DNA of 64,000 nt from Bacteroidota bacterium (GTDB lineage Bacteria > Bacteroidota > Ignavibacteria > Ignavibacteriales > Melioribacteraceae), in assembly GCA_018829205.1 (NCBI GenBank), contig JAHJUE010000007.1, positions 1 to 64,000 on the forward strand, given 5' to 3'. The notes below the pieces were generated by a model. It saw only the letters and a list, made by a program, of their open reading frames with translations. It did no database searches and was not told the origin of the DNA. The position numbers and the translations under genes were made by a program. Shown piece by piece: positions 37,687 through 46,488 of the stretch (positions are counted from its first letter, which is position 1; each line of letters begins with the position of its first letter).

Positions 37687-38866
37687 AAATCCTATATTTC
37701 TCTCACTTATACTAATTGTTGTTATTTTATCAATAATAATAATTTATTATAAATTTGTTATAATTCCTCTAAAAATAAAATTTGTTGAAGAGAAGCAGGC
37801 GCTTCAGATGCAGCATTCTGAAATGATGGCTCTTTTTACAGAATTATCCCCCGACCCTGTTATTAGATGCGATATTTCAGGGAAAATTCTTTTATCTAAT
37901 GAAACCGCGAATGATATTTTTAGAAAAAAAGTATTAATCGGCGAATATATCGAAAATGTTTTCCCCATAATTAAAAATTTTGATATAGAAAAAGTAATTG
38001 ATTACGGCTTAATTAAAAATTTTGAACATAGCGTTGATGGTAAGCATTTTCAGTTTGTTGTCGCCGGAGTGCCGAAGTACAGCGCTATTCAGATTTACGG
38101 ACGCGATATTTCCGCGCTTAAAACCACCCAGCAGGATTTAAAGACTGCATTGTCAAAAGCTAAAGCGGCTACTAAATTAAAAGAGGAATTTCTTTCCCGG
38201 ATTTCGCATGAAATAAGATCACCTCTTGTTTCTATTCAAGGCTACAGCGAATTGTTAAAATCTCAGTCGAATGATTTCAGTCCCGAATTCCAGGGTATTT
38301 TTCAATCAATTGAAAACAACAGTAAAAGATTATATAGAACTGTAGAACTGATTTTAAATATGTCGCAAATACAGACTGGCAGTTATGAAAATTCCTATAA
38401 AGAAGTAAATATTTTTAACGTTGTAGATAGAACTTACAGAGAATTTAAATCACTGGCAGAAGAGAACAAACTGTCTTTCACTTTTGAATCAAAGATTGAC
38501 CCAAATACTAATATTTTTGCCGATGAATATTCGGTCAGTCAAATTGTTGTTAATCTTATTGATAATTCGTTCAAATATACTAGAGAAGGGAAAATTTCTC
38601 TTTTATTATATAAAGAAATGAACTTTATTAAAATTACAATTGAGGATACGGGCGTGGGAATTTCCGAAAAATATTTGGATAATCTCTTCCAGCCGTTTTC
38701 ACAAGAGTATTCGGGATACACAAGACCTTACGACGGTACAGGCTTGGGCTTAGCTTTGGTTAAAAGTTTTGTAGATTTGAACGAAGCAAAAATAGAAGTT
38801 AAAAGTGAAATTAACAGCGGAAGTAAATTTACCGTTACTTTTGATGAATTGTCAAAATCCGATTAA
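37583..38866 (+). CDS. PAS-containing sensor histidine kinase overlapping P1
   Basis: The kinase has one clear membrane helix (about residues 38-58), a PAS-like domain (about 70-180, ELSPDPVIRCDISGKIL), a HisKA domain with phospho-His H209 in SRISHEIRSPL, and an HATPase domain (N-box NLIDNSFKY; DTGVGIS; GTGLGLALV). It autophosphorylates and donates to an unknown regulator; none is adjacent. The start is uncertain. In-frame starts (TTG 37565, ATG 37583, 37589, 37598) all lie inside P1. Either the kinase initiates there by coupling, or it is made as a P1 fusion by +1 frameshifting at 37681. In the overlap the P1 frame is the conserved one, so the first 30 or so kinase residues may be a by-product. 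Confidence 0.85.
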   Translation: MLMNIMLLLQSFKSRLDSTFQSLEKTAPETLLSFENPIFLSLILIVVILSIIIIYYKFVIIPLKIKFVEEKQALQMQHSEMMALFTELSPDPVIRCDISGKILLSNETANDIFRKKVLIGEYIENVFPIIKNFDIEKVIDYGLIKNFEHSVDGKHFQFVVAGVPKYSAIQIYGRDISALKTTQQDLKTALSKAKAATKLKEEFLSRISHEIRSPLVSIQGYSELLKSQSNDFSPEFQGIFQSIENNSKRLYRTVELILNMSQIQTGSYENSYKEVNIFNVVDRTYREFKSLAEENKLSFTFESKIDPNTNIFADEYSVSQIVVNLIDNSFKYTREGKISLLLYKEMNFIKITIEDTGVGISEKYLDNLFQPFSQEYSGYTRPYDGTGLGLALVKSFVDLNEAKIEVKSEINSGSKFTVTFDELSKSD

Positions 38867-39027
38867 TTGGAAATAATATAATTCAATTAAATTATATTAA
38901 TTACATCCTATTCTTTTTAATCGCTCAATTCTTTTTATTTATTACTAATTATGCAAGACGTAATAGATAATAATTAATATTAATAAAACTTTTAAATGAA
39001 TATTGCTTGTTGTGAGAGGAACTAATC

Positions 39028-39612
39028 TTGTATCCTAATATCCCATGGATCGTATATATTAGTCCAATAATCTGGGTGTTTCCTGCATTTAAACAATACA
39101 GAGAAAAATTCTTTTTATTTTTTTTAATTATTGCCGTGGGTGACCCAATTGGACTAACTATTATATATATTCTAAAAAATAATATCGGTCCAATTCAACC
39201 GCTAATAGTAAGTTTTTTATTAGTGATTAGTGTAATAAATACAGAAAAATTAAAAAATAATTGGTTTGTTATTATTATAGTTCTAAGCACAATTTTTATG
39301 ATTCCTATAATTTACGGACATAGCAATGCATATTATATAGTTATTATTCTATTTCATTTAATGATATTTTATAAAATTCTGATATTATTTATTAAAAAAT
39401 ATTTAGAAACAAGGAATATTGATTTGTTTTATGTTTTAATTATGCTTTATATTTTACTCAATATTTTCAAAGTGAATGGCCTAGTTTTTCAGTTTGAAAA
39501 TGCTAAGTTATATCATTTTGTGACCACAGTTTTCCAAACCGCAATAGGTATATATTTTTCATTAATTAAGGAAAGTTCTCCCAAAAACTTAATTAGAATT
39601 AATACATTATAA
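39028..39612 (+). CDS. Seven-helix membrane protein P2 (TTG start)
   Basis: This 194-residue paralogue of P1 has the same seven helices, the first loop KQYREK, GDPI in helix 2, GPIQPL before helix 3, LLNIFKV in helix 6 and tail SLIKESSPKN. The only possible start is TTG at 39028 (no ATG or GTG nearby in frame) with AGAGGA 7 bases upstream. TTG initiation usually lowers yield. It stands 161 bases after the kinase. Function unknown; a sensor or partner for the kinase is an inference. Confidence 0.8.
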   Translation: MYPNIPWIVYISPIIWVFPAFKQYREKFFLFFLIIAVGDPIGLTIIYILKNNIGPIQPLIVSFLLVISVINTEKLKNNWFVIIIVLSTIFMIPIIYGHSNAYYIVIILFHLMIFYKILILFIKKYLETRNIDLFYVLIMLYILLNIFKVNGLVFQFENAKLYHFVTTVFQTAIGIYFSLIKESSPKNLIRINTL

Positions 39613-39743
39613 TTATCATGATTTTTCTTGTTTCTATATTTGACTAATTTATTTTCCCGATGCACAAATAAAGTTATGTTCATAAATCTATTTTAAACAT
39701 TTGAGTTGTTTTGGATATTATTCTTTAAAAGGATTGGATCATT

Positions 39744-40325
39744 TTGTCAAACATTCATATCATCCAAATTATTAGTCAAATTATATGGTTTTTCCCGGCA
39801 TTACGCCAATATAATGAAAAGTTATTTTATTTCTTTTTAGTACTTGCATTAGCAGACCCTATAAGTTTATTGTTTTTGTTTATTACAAAAATTCATCCCG
39901 CTCCGTTTTTCCCATTAGTATCAAGTTTAATCCTTGTATTAACTGTTATTGGAAAGGAAAAATTAAAAACTTATTCATTTCATATAGTAGTTACTTATTT
40001 TATTCTCATTCTTATTCCAATAATTATAGGAAGCAGGAGTTTTTATTATCTGCTTTTTTCATTACTTCATATATTTGTTATTTATAATATATTCGGATTA
40101 TTTATTAAGAGTTATTTAAAGGAGAACGTAATTAATATTTTTTATGTTTTAATAATATTATACGAACTTCTTAATATATTTAAAGTACTTAATATAGTTT
40201 TTCAATTTCCCAATGTTTCTCTTTTTCTTAATACGACACTATTTTTTCAAGTTATTCTTGGACTATATTTTTCAATAGTTAAAGAAAGCTCTCCTAAAAA
40301 CTTTTTTAGATTCAAAACCTTGTGA
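39744..40325 (+). CDS. Seven-helix membrane protein P3 (TTG start)
   Basis: This 193-residue paralogue has ADPI in helix 2, PAPFFPL before helix 3, ELLNIFKV in helix 6 and tail SIVKESSPKNFFRFKTL. The start is TTG at 39744 with GGAT 4-5 bases upstream. Its last 50 or so bases and the following 130 bases are nearly identical to those of P4, so the P4/P5 duplication crossed over in this 3' end. Confidence 0.8.
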   Translation: MSNIHIIQIISQIIWFFPALRQYNEKLFYFFLVLALADPISLLFLFITKIHPAPFFPLVSSLILVLTVIGKEKLKTYSFHIVVTYFILILIPIIIGSRSFYYLLFSLLHIFVIYNIFGLFIKSYLKENVINIFYVLIILYELLNIFKVLNIVFQFPNVSLFLNTTLFFQVILGLYFSIVKESSPKNFFRFKTL

Positions 40326-41170
40326 GTTTCAGAACAACATTGTAATTAATTTCTATTTAATAGTATTTATCGACAAACAGATTTAAACCTAAGACTTTAG
40401 AATTGATTTTAAATAATTGATATCTTATAATTAATTCAAAAGTTGAGGTTAAGCCATTTATCCCGGTGTCCATTTTTTAATTTATCTAAGTCCGATTGTA
40501 TGGATTTTCCCTGTGTTTCGTCAATACAAGGAGAATTTATTTTATCTATTTCTTGTACTCGCATTCTTTGATCCTATTGGAGTTATGTTTTGGTTATTCT
40601 TCAGCATCAATACAGCTCCTTTATTGCCCTTGTTAGTTAGCTTATCATTAGTACTAACTCTTCAAAATAAAAATAGTTTATTGAAATATAAATGGGCCGT
40701 AATTACCTCCTTTATTTCATTAGTTTTAATAACTATTCTTATAGGGAACAAAAGTTTATTTTACATGCAAATAGTTGGTCTTCATATTTATATTGTTTAT
40801 AAAATATTCATTTTATTTACAAAAAATAGTATATACGAAAAAGGGATTAATGTTTTTTATATATTATTATTGTTTTACGAATTGATGAATTTATTTAAAG
40901 TTTTTAATTATTTTTTCGCTTTTAATAATTTTTTCAAATACTCAACTATTACATCAATTTTCCAGATTACAATTGGAATATATTTTTCAATTGTTAAAGA
41001 AAGCTCGCCTAAAAACTTTTTTAGATTCAAAACCTTGTGAGTTTCAGAACAACATTGTAATTAATTTCTAATTAATAGTATTTAACGACAAACAGATTTA
41101 AACCTAAGACTTTAGAATTGATTTTAAATAATTGATATCTTATAATTAATCCAAAAGTTGAGGGTTAAGC
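40311..41170 (+). repeat. Tandem duplication, 715-bp unit (P4 and P5 with their leaders)
   Basis: The stop codons of P3 and P4 (40323-40325 and 41038-41040) are 715 bases apart and are followed by near-identical 130-base spacers, differing by about three substitutions and one inserted G. The duplicated unit is one spacer plus one seven-helix gene. The spacers are more alike than the two coding regions, whose proteins are about 85% identical by eye. Confidence 0.8.
40456..41040 (+). CDS. Seven-helix membrane protein P4 (probable ATT start)
   Basis: The full homologous frame begins at ATT 40456, two codons after an in-frame TAA at 40450. It gives 194 residues, exactly the P2 length. The N-terminus IYPGVHFLIYLSPIVWIFP aligns with P2 MYPNIPWIVYISPIIWVFP, so ATT stands where P2 has TTG. 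GAGG lies 7 bases upstream. No ATG, GTG or TTG exists until GTG 40513, which would delete helix 1. Helix motifs (FDPI, APLLPL, ELMNLFKV, tail SIVKESSPKN) are intact. It may be a poorly expressed gene or one that lost its start. Confidence 0.65.
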   Translation: MYPGVHFLIYLSPIVWIFPVFRQYKENLFYLFLVLAFFDPIGVMFWLFFSINTAPLLPLLVSLSLVLTLQNKNSLLKYKWAVITSFISLVLITILIGNKSLFYMQIVGLHIYIVYKIFILFTKNSIYEKGINVFYILLLFYELMNLFKVFNYFFAFNNFFKYSTITSIFQITIGIYFSIVKESSPKNFFRFKTL

Positions 41171-41171
41171 C

Positions 41172-41756
41172 ATTTATCCTGATGTCCATTTTTTAGTATT
41201 TCTAAGTCCAATTGTCTGGGCTTTCCCTGTATTCCGTCAATACAAGGAGAATTTATTTTATCTATTTCTTGTACTTGCATTCTTTGATCCTATTGGAATT
41301 ATGTTTTGGTTATTATTTAAAATCAATATAGCTCCGCTATTGCCCTGGTTAGCTAGTTTATCATTAGCACTAACTGTTCAAAATAAAAATACATTATTGA
41401 AATATAAATGGTCTGTAATTACCTCCTTTATTTCATTAGTTTTTATAACAATTCTTATAGGGAACAAAAACTTATTTTATATGCAAATAGTTGTTCTTCA
41501 TATTTATATTGTTTACAAAATATTCATTTTATTTACAAGAAATAGTATTTACGAAAAAGGGATTAATGTTTTCTATGTATTATTATTGTTTTACGAATTG
41601 ATGAATTTATTTAAAATGTTTAATTACTTTTTCACTTTTAATGACTATTATAAATACTTAACCATAACATCAATTTTCCAAATTACGATTGGAATTTATT
41701 TTTCAATTGTTAAAGAAAGCTCGCCAAAAAACATAATAAAGTTTAAAGTCGTATAA
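41172..41756 (+). CDS. Seven-helix membrane protein P5 (probable ATT start)
   Basis: The frame from ATT 41172 gives 194 residues, the same length as P4 and P2, starting IYPDVHFLVFLSPIVWAFP. GAGGG lies 7 bases upstream, and a TAA precedes at 41166. The next conventional start is ATG 41301, which would remove the first 43 residues, including helix 1 and most of helix 2. That frame stays open and alignable throughout, so the short version is probably not the real product. The body retains all family motifs, with tail SIVKESSPKN followed by a diverged end. P5 is the product of the tandem duplication with P4. Confidence 0.65.
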   Translation: MYPDVHFLVFLSPIVWAFPVFRQYKENLFYLFLVLAFFDPIGIMFWLLFKINIAPLLPWLASLSLALTVQNKNTLLKYKWSVITSFISLVFITILIGNKNLFYMQIVVLHIYIVYKIFILFTRNSIYEKGINVFYVLLLFYELMNLFKMFNYFFTFNDYYKYLTITSIFQITIGIYFSIVKESSPKNIIKFKVV

Positions 41757-41866
41757 GACCACTTATGTTTTTTAATAGACAAACTAGAAGAATTTTATTA
41801 TAGAAAATGCATATACGAGAGGATTTTTAATTGAATATATTACTTCATAAATTTAATAATATTAAT

Positions 41867-41897
41867 AAAAAAGCCTCTTTAAAAGAGGCTTTTTTGT
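41867..41897. terminator. Bidirectional terminator
   Basis: AAAAAAGCCTCTTT and AAAAGAGGCTTTTTT form a strong stem with A/T runs on both sides. It lies between P5 (+) and ahcY (-), serving both strands. Confidence 0.85.
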
Positions 41898-41918
41898 AAT
41901 ACTTTTTTTATCGCCCAA

Positions 41919-43196
41919 TTATGTTCCGGAACTATAATCAGTCATATAAACTTCCTGTTCTTTACTAAGTTTATCAATTTTATAACCCATAGTTTTTAAT
42001 TTAATACCGGCAATTTCCTGATCCTGAGTTACAGGAATATCTATTACTTCGGGTTCCAACAAAATACCTTGTTTATCATAACCGGCTAATCTTAGTTGAG
42101 ACATAAATTGATTAGCGAAAGACATATCCATTACTTCCGACGGATGACCTTCTGCAGCGGCTAAATTTACTAATCTGCCTTGAGCAAGTACATATATTTT
42201 TTTGCCGTTCTTTAATGTGTATTCCTCGTTATTAGGTCTTACTGTTCTTTTTGCTTTTTTAATTTTTTCAAGATCATTTAAATTAATTTCGCAATCGTAA
42301 TGACCTGTGTTGCAGACAATCGCGCCTTCTCTCATTTTTTCAAAATGTTTTTTAGTAATAATATCTTTTACTCCGGTTGCGGTAATAAATATATCACCAA
42401 TCTTTGCCGCTTCATCCATTGTCATAACAGTATGGCCTTCCAGCGTAGCTTTTAAAGCAGCCGTAGCTTTTACTTCTGTAACGATAACATTTGCACCTAA
42501 ACCCGCGGCTCTCATCGCGCAGCCTTTTCCGCAATGGCCGTAACCGGCAACAACAAAGTTTTTACCCGCTAACAATACGGAAGTAGCTCTTAATATACCG
42601 TCAATTGAAGATTGGCCTGTACCGTATACGTTATCAAAATCCCATTTTGTTTCAGCGTCGTTCACAGCAATAACGGGATATAATAATTTTCCGTCGGCAG
42701 CCATTGCTCTTAAACGGTGAACGCCGGTAGTTGTTTCCTCAGTTCCGCCGATAATTTCTTTAGCAAGCTTTGGATATTTTTTGTGCACAGTAAAAATTAG
42801 GTCTGCCCCGTCGTCAAGAGTTAAATTCGGTTTCATATCCAAAGTTCTATCAATTGACCAATAGAAATCCTTTACATCCTGACCGTGCCATGCATATATT
42901 TCCAAACCGTTTTTCGCTAATGCAGCAGCAACATCATCTTGAGTTGAAAGAGGATTGCATCCGCTCCAGCTTACTTTCGCGCCTGCAGCTACTAGTGTTT
43001 CGCATAATACGGCGGTTTCTTTTGTTACGTGCAAACAGCCTGCAATTCTATATCCTTTTAACGGTTTTGTTTTTGAATATTTTGCTCTAAGCGCCATCAT
43101 AACAGGCATACGTGATTCAGCCCATTCTATTTTTTTTCTTCCTTCGTCAGCAAGCTTAATATTCTTTACTTTATACTTCCCTTTTTTATAATCCAT
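41919..43196 (-). CDS. ahcY: Adenosylhomocysteinase
   Basis: This 425-residue enzyme hydrolyses S-adenosylhomocysteine to adenosine and homocysteine. The NAD-binding segment GYGHCGKGCAMRAAGLGA and VYGTGQSSIDGI are clear, as are CNPLSTQDDVAAAL and the C-terminal MTDYSSGT. It belongs to the shorter form that lacks the roughly 40-residue insertion of many bacterial and eukaryotic enzymes. It follows metK by 23 bases, forming a methyl-cycle operon that makes SAM and recycles its product. Confidence 0.97.
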   Translation of the reverse strand: MDYKKGKYKVKNIKLADEGRKKIEWAESRMPVMMALRAKYSKTKPLKGYRIAGCLHVTKETAVLCETLVAAGAKVSWSGCNPLSTQDDVAAALAKNGLEIYAWHGQDVKDFYWSIDRTLDMKPNLTLDDGADLIFTVHKKYPKLAKEIIGGTEETTTGVHRLRAMAADGKLLYPVIAVNDAETKWDFDNVYGTGQSSIDGILRATSVLLAGKNFVVAGYGHCGKGCAMRAAGLGANVIVTEVKATAALKATLEGHTVMTMDEAAKIGDIFITATGVKDIITKKHFEKMREGAIVCNTGHYDCEINLNDLEKIKKAKRTVRPNNEEYTLKNGKKIYVLAQGRLVNLAAAEGHPSEVMDMSFANQFMSQLRLAGYDKQGILLEPEVIDIPVTQDQEIAGIKLKTMGYKIDKLSKEQEVYMTDYSSGT

Positions 43197-43219
43197 TTTA
43201 CTTTGATTCTCCTATTGTT

Positions 43220-44371
43220 CTATTTTTTTATTAAATATTTCTTAAACTTTGGTACAAGGTCCAATGCTTCCCAGGTAAATTCTTTTTCATTTCTTCCAAA
43301 GTGACCGTAAGCCGCGGTCTTCTGGTAAATTGGTCTTCTTAAATTTAGTCTTGTTATAATTCCTTTGGGCGTAAGGTCAACTTCTTTTGAGATCATTGCC
43401 GAAATATCTTTATCGGGAATTACACCTGTTCCCTTTGTATCCACATAAATTGAAACGGGTTCGGCAACGCCAATAGCATAAGCTAATTGCACTAAACATT
43501 CTTTTGCTAATTTAGCGGCTACAACGTTTTTAGCGATATGACGCGCTGCATAGGTTGCGCTTCTATCAACTTTGGACGGATCTTTTCCTGAAAAAGCTCC
43601 GCCGCCGTGAGGCGCCCATCCGCCGTATGTATCAACAATAATTTTTCTGCCTGTTAAACCGCTGTCGCCGTGAGGCCCGCCAATTTCAAAACGTCCGGTA
43701 GGATTAACATAATATTTTGTTTTTTTATCCAAATATTTTGCGGGTATTATTTTATTTATAACATATTTTATTACATCGGCTTTAATTTTACTTTGTTTAA
43801 CATTAGCGTCATGCTGGGTAGAAATTACAACCGCGTCAACTCTTAACGGTTTGTGATTATCATCGTATTCAATAGTAACTTGAGATTTGGAATCAGGTCT
43901 AAGATACGGCATTAATTTCGGTTGTTTCTTCCTTATATCGGCCAATTTTTTTACGAGTTTATGAGCATACATAATAGGCATGGGCATTAATTCAGGAGTT
44001 TGATCACATGCGTATCCGAACATAATTCCCTGATCTCCCGCGCCGCCTTTATCAACACCCATTGCAATATCGGGCGATTGAGAATGTATAGCATTTAAAA
44101 CAGAGCATGATTCGGAATCAAATTTATATTCTGCTTCAGTATATCCAATATCTTTAACTGTTTTTCTAACCACTTCCTGTATATCAACATAAGCTGATGT
44201 TGTAATTTCTCCTCCGACAAGAACAAGACCGGTTGTAACAAATGTTTCGCATGCTACTCTTGCTTTTGGATCTTCTTTAAATATTGCATCCAAGACACCG
44301 TCGGAAATCGCATCGGATACTTTATCCGGGTGACCTTCAGATACAGATTCTGAAGTGAACAAGTATGACAT
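43220..44371 (-). CDS. metK: S-adenosylmethionine synthase
   Basis: This 383-residue enzyme makes SAM from methionine and ATP. Motifs include [18 protein letters not shown] at the N-terminus, [12 protein letters not shown], the phosphate loop [17 protein letters not shown] and the C-terminal [10 protein letters not shown]. It lies between a nucleotidyltransferase gene and ahcY with gaps of about 20 bases. No SAM riboswitch fold was seen upstream of the operon. Confidence 0.97.
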   Translation of the reverse strand: MSYLFTSESVSEGHPDKVSDAISDGVLDAIFKEDPKARVACETFVTTGLVLVGGEITTSAYVDIQEVVRKTVKDIGYTEAEYKFDSESCSVLNAIHSQSPDIAMGVDKGGAGDQGIMFGYACDQTPELMPMPIMYAHKLVKKLADIRKKQPKLMPYLRPDSKSQVTIEYDDNHKPLRVDAVVISTQHDANVKQSKIKADVIKYVINKIIPAKYLDKKTKYYVNPTGRFEIGGPHGDSGLTGRKIIVDTYGGWAPHGGGAFSGKDPSKVDRSATYAARHIAKNVVAAKLAKECLVQLAYAIGVAEPVSIYVDTKGTGVIPDKDISAMISKEVDLTPKGIITRLNLRRPIYQKTAAYGHFGRNEKEFTWEALDLVPKFKKYLIKK

Positions 44372-44390
44372 TATTTAGTTCCTCTTTTTT

Positions 44391-45368
44391 TTAGTGAAAT
44401 TCAATTTCGGATGAATCACCCGCGTTTAACTTTTTAAATGTACCTTTTATCAGCGCATCACTTCCTATTATGGAATCTTCCAATATACTTTTCTGAACCA
44501 CCGCGCCGGAATTTATTATCGAATTTTTTATTATGCAGTCAGTCACTTCACAATTATCGGCAATAGTAGTGAAAGGACCAATAACGGAATTTTTTATTTT
44601 CGCTTTTTCGGATATATAAACCGGATCATTAATTACTACGTTTTCTATTTTTCTATTCGATCCGTTCTTTGTTAATAAGAATTGATTTGTTGAAAGAACG
44701 GTTTCAGGTTTACCGCAATCATACCATCCTTCAACGGGAAAAGTTTTTATTAACTCGCCTTTTTCAATCATAAGCTGCAGAGCATCGGTAAGCTGATATT
44801 CACCTTTTGTTGTAATATTTTTTTCAACAATTTCATTTAGGCATTCAACAAGCAGTTTTGAGTTTGAAATGTAATAAAGTCCAACCAAGGCAAGTTTTGA
44901 TATCAGCGTCTGAGGTTTTTCAACAAGCTTTGAAATTTTATCACCGTCAAGTACCGCAACCCCAAATCTGCGCGGATCTTCAACTTCTTTAACCCCAAGC
45001 GCAGTTTGTTTTAATTTGAATACCTTGCTTAAGTCAACATCAAAAATTGTGTCGCCGAGAATTATAAATATTTCATCATCATCAAATGTCGGCACTGCAG
45101 TTAGAATAGCATGCCCGAGCCCAAGCATTTCTTTTTGTTCAACATATTCGGCTTTTAGCTGAGGATACGTTGTATGTACATATTCTTTAATTTTATCGCC
45201 GAGATGCCCTACAACGAATGTGGCGTTATTAATATTTTCACTTAACAACTTTTCAATAATATTTCCAAGAATCGGTTTGCCGCCGACATTCAACAATACT
45301 TTCGGTACCGAATATGTATGCGGTTTTAATCTGGTGCCTAAACCTGCGACTGGTATTATTGCTCTCAT
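44391..45368 (-). CDS. Sugar-nucleotide transferase (nucleotidyltransferase plus left-handed beta-helix)
   Basis: This 325-residue protein has an N-terminal nucleotidyltransferase domain (MRAIIPVAGLGTRLKPHTYS with the following PKVLL, and GDTIFDVD). A short C-terminal hexapeptide-repeat beta-helix follows (from about 255, PVYISEKAKIKNSVIGPF). Such proteins activate sugar-1-phosphates to NDP-sugars for cell-surface glycans. The exact sugar and nucleotide cannot be read from sequence; glucose-1-phosphate thymidylyl/uridylyl transfer is most likely. It is the first gene of the metK-ahcY run, though a metabolic link is not obvious. Confidence 0.88.
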   Translation of the reverse strand: MRAIIPVAGLGTRLKPHTYSVPKVLLNVGGKPILGNIIEKLLSENINNATFVVGHLGDKIKEYVHTTYPQLKAEYVEQKEMLGLGHAILTAVPTFDDDEIFIILGDTIFDVDLSKVFKLKQTALGVKEVEDPRRFGVAVLDGDKISKLVEKPQTLISKLALVGLYYISNSKLLVECLNEIVEKNITTKGEYQLTDALQLMIEKGELIKTFPVEGWYDCGKPETVLSTNQFLLTKNGSNRKIENVVINDPVYISEKAKIKNSVIGPFTTIADNCEVTDCIIKNSIINSGAVVQKSILEDSIIGSDALIKGTFKKLNAGDSSEIEFH

Positions 45369-45484
45369 TTATTCCTGTAGCTTGATAAAATTAAATGTTT
45401 AATTTAATCAATAGTCCAAGTATTATCAAATAAAGTTGTTAGAAGAATACTATTTGATTAGATTTAAAATAAAAAATTAAGATC

Positions 45485-46438
45485 ATGAAAATATCAAATA
45501 GAGTAACAAATCTTTTAGGAATCGAGTTTCCGATTGTGCAGGCGGGAATGGTTTGGGTTTCGGGCTGGAGACTTGCCTCTGCAGTTTCAAACTGCGGCGG
45601 ACTCGGTATAATTGGCGCGGGCTCAATGAAACCGGAGCTGTTAAAAGAACATATTCAAAAATGCAAGGCCGCAACGGATAAACCTTTCGGTGTAAATATT
45701 CCATTGCTGCGCGGAGATGCGGAAGATTTAATTAAAACCGCTGTTAATGAAAATGTAAAAATTGTTTTTTCATCGGCTGGGCACCCGGGAAAGTTTATTA
45801 AAATTTTAAAAGAGAACAATGTTAAAGTTATTCATGTAGTGCCATCAGTAAAGCACGGATTAAAAGCAGAAGAAGTTGGTTGCGATGCGGTTGTAGGAGA
45901 AGGTGTTGAAGCTGGTGGTCATAACGGAGCGGATGAAATTACAACTTTTTGTTTAATACCAAGATTGGCCGACTCATTAAGAATTCCTGTTATTGCCGCC
46001 GGGGGCATTGCAGACGGAAGAGGTATTTACGCTGCATTGTCGCTGGGCGCCGAAGGCGTGCAGATTGGTTCAAGATTCGCCGCGACAATTGAATCATCAG
46101 CGCATGATAATTATAAAATACGGTTATGCGAAGCCAAAGAAAATGACACTACGCTTATTCTTAAAAAAATAGGTATGGCTCGCTTGATTAAAAACGAATT
46201 TAGTAAAAATGTAAGTGATGCGGAATCTTCAGGCGCGGATGTTGACAAGCTGAAATCACTATTGGGACAGAAACGCGAAAGACTGGGGATCTTTGAAGGT
46301 GAAGAAAAAGATGGAATGCTGGAAGCCGGTCAGGGAATTGGACTTATAAACGAGATACTATCGGTGCCTGATCTATTCAAAAAATTTATTAATGAATTTG
46401 ACGAAACAGCAAAAAGAATTTCAGAAATAACAGTTTAA
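45485..46438 (+). CDS. Nitronate monooxygenase / FabK-like flavoprotein
   Basis: This 317-residue FMN-dependent TIM barrel starts with LLGIEFPIVQAGMVWVS, continues with SNCGGLGIIGAGSMKPE, and has the FMN/active-site segment GVEAGGHNG and the phosphate-binding PVIAAGGIADGRG. The family includes nitronate monooxygenases and FabK enoyl-ACP reductases; sequence alone does not separate them. No other fatty-acid synthesis gene is adjacent, so the detoxification role is slightly favoured. It is divergent from the nucleotidyltransferase operon. Confidence 0.85.
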   Translation: MKISNRVTNLLGIEFPIVQAGMVWVSGWRLASAVSNCGGLGIIGAGSMKPELLKEHIQKCKAATDKPFGVNIPLLRGDAEDLIKTAVNENVKIVFSSAGHPGKFIKILKENNVKVIHVVPSVKHGLKAEEVGCDAVVGEGVEAGGHNGADEITTFCLIPRLADSLRIPVIAAGGIADGRGIYAALSLGAEGVQIGSRFAATIESSAHDNYKIRLCEAKENDTTLILKKIGMARLIKNEFSKNVSDAESSGADVDKLKSLLGQKRERLGIFEGEEKDGMLEAGQGIGLINEILSVPDLFKKFINEFDETAKRISEITV

Positions 46439-46488
46439 TTATACTTAATTTCGTTTTATATTAATATAAATTTAGTATTTTAGACATC

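Noticed and set aside
45369-45484. Possible SAM or SAH riboswitch upstream of the nucleotidyltransferase-metK-ahcY run
   Set aside because: The interval is only 116 bases, shared by two divergent genes, AT-rich, and shows no conserved riboswitch core or terminator stem.
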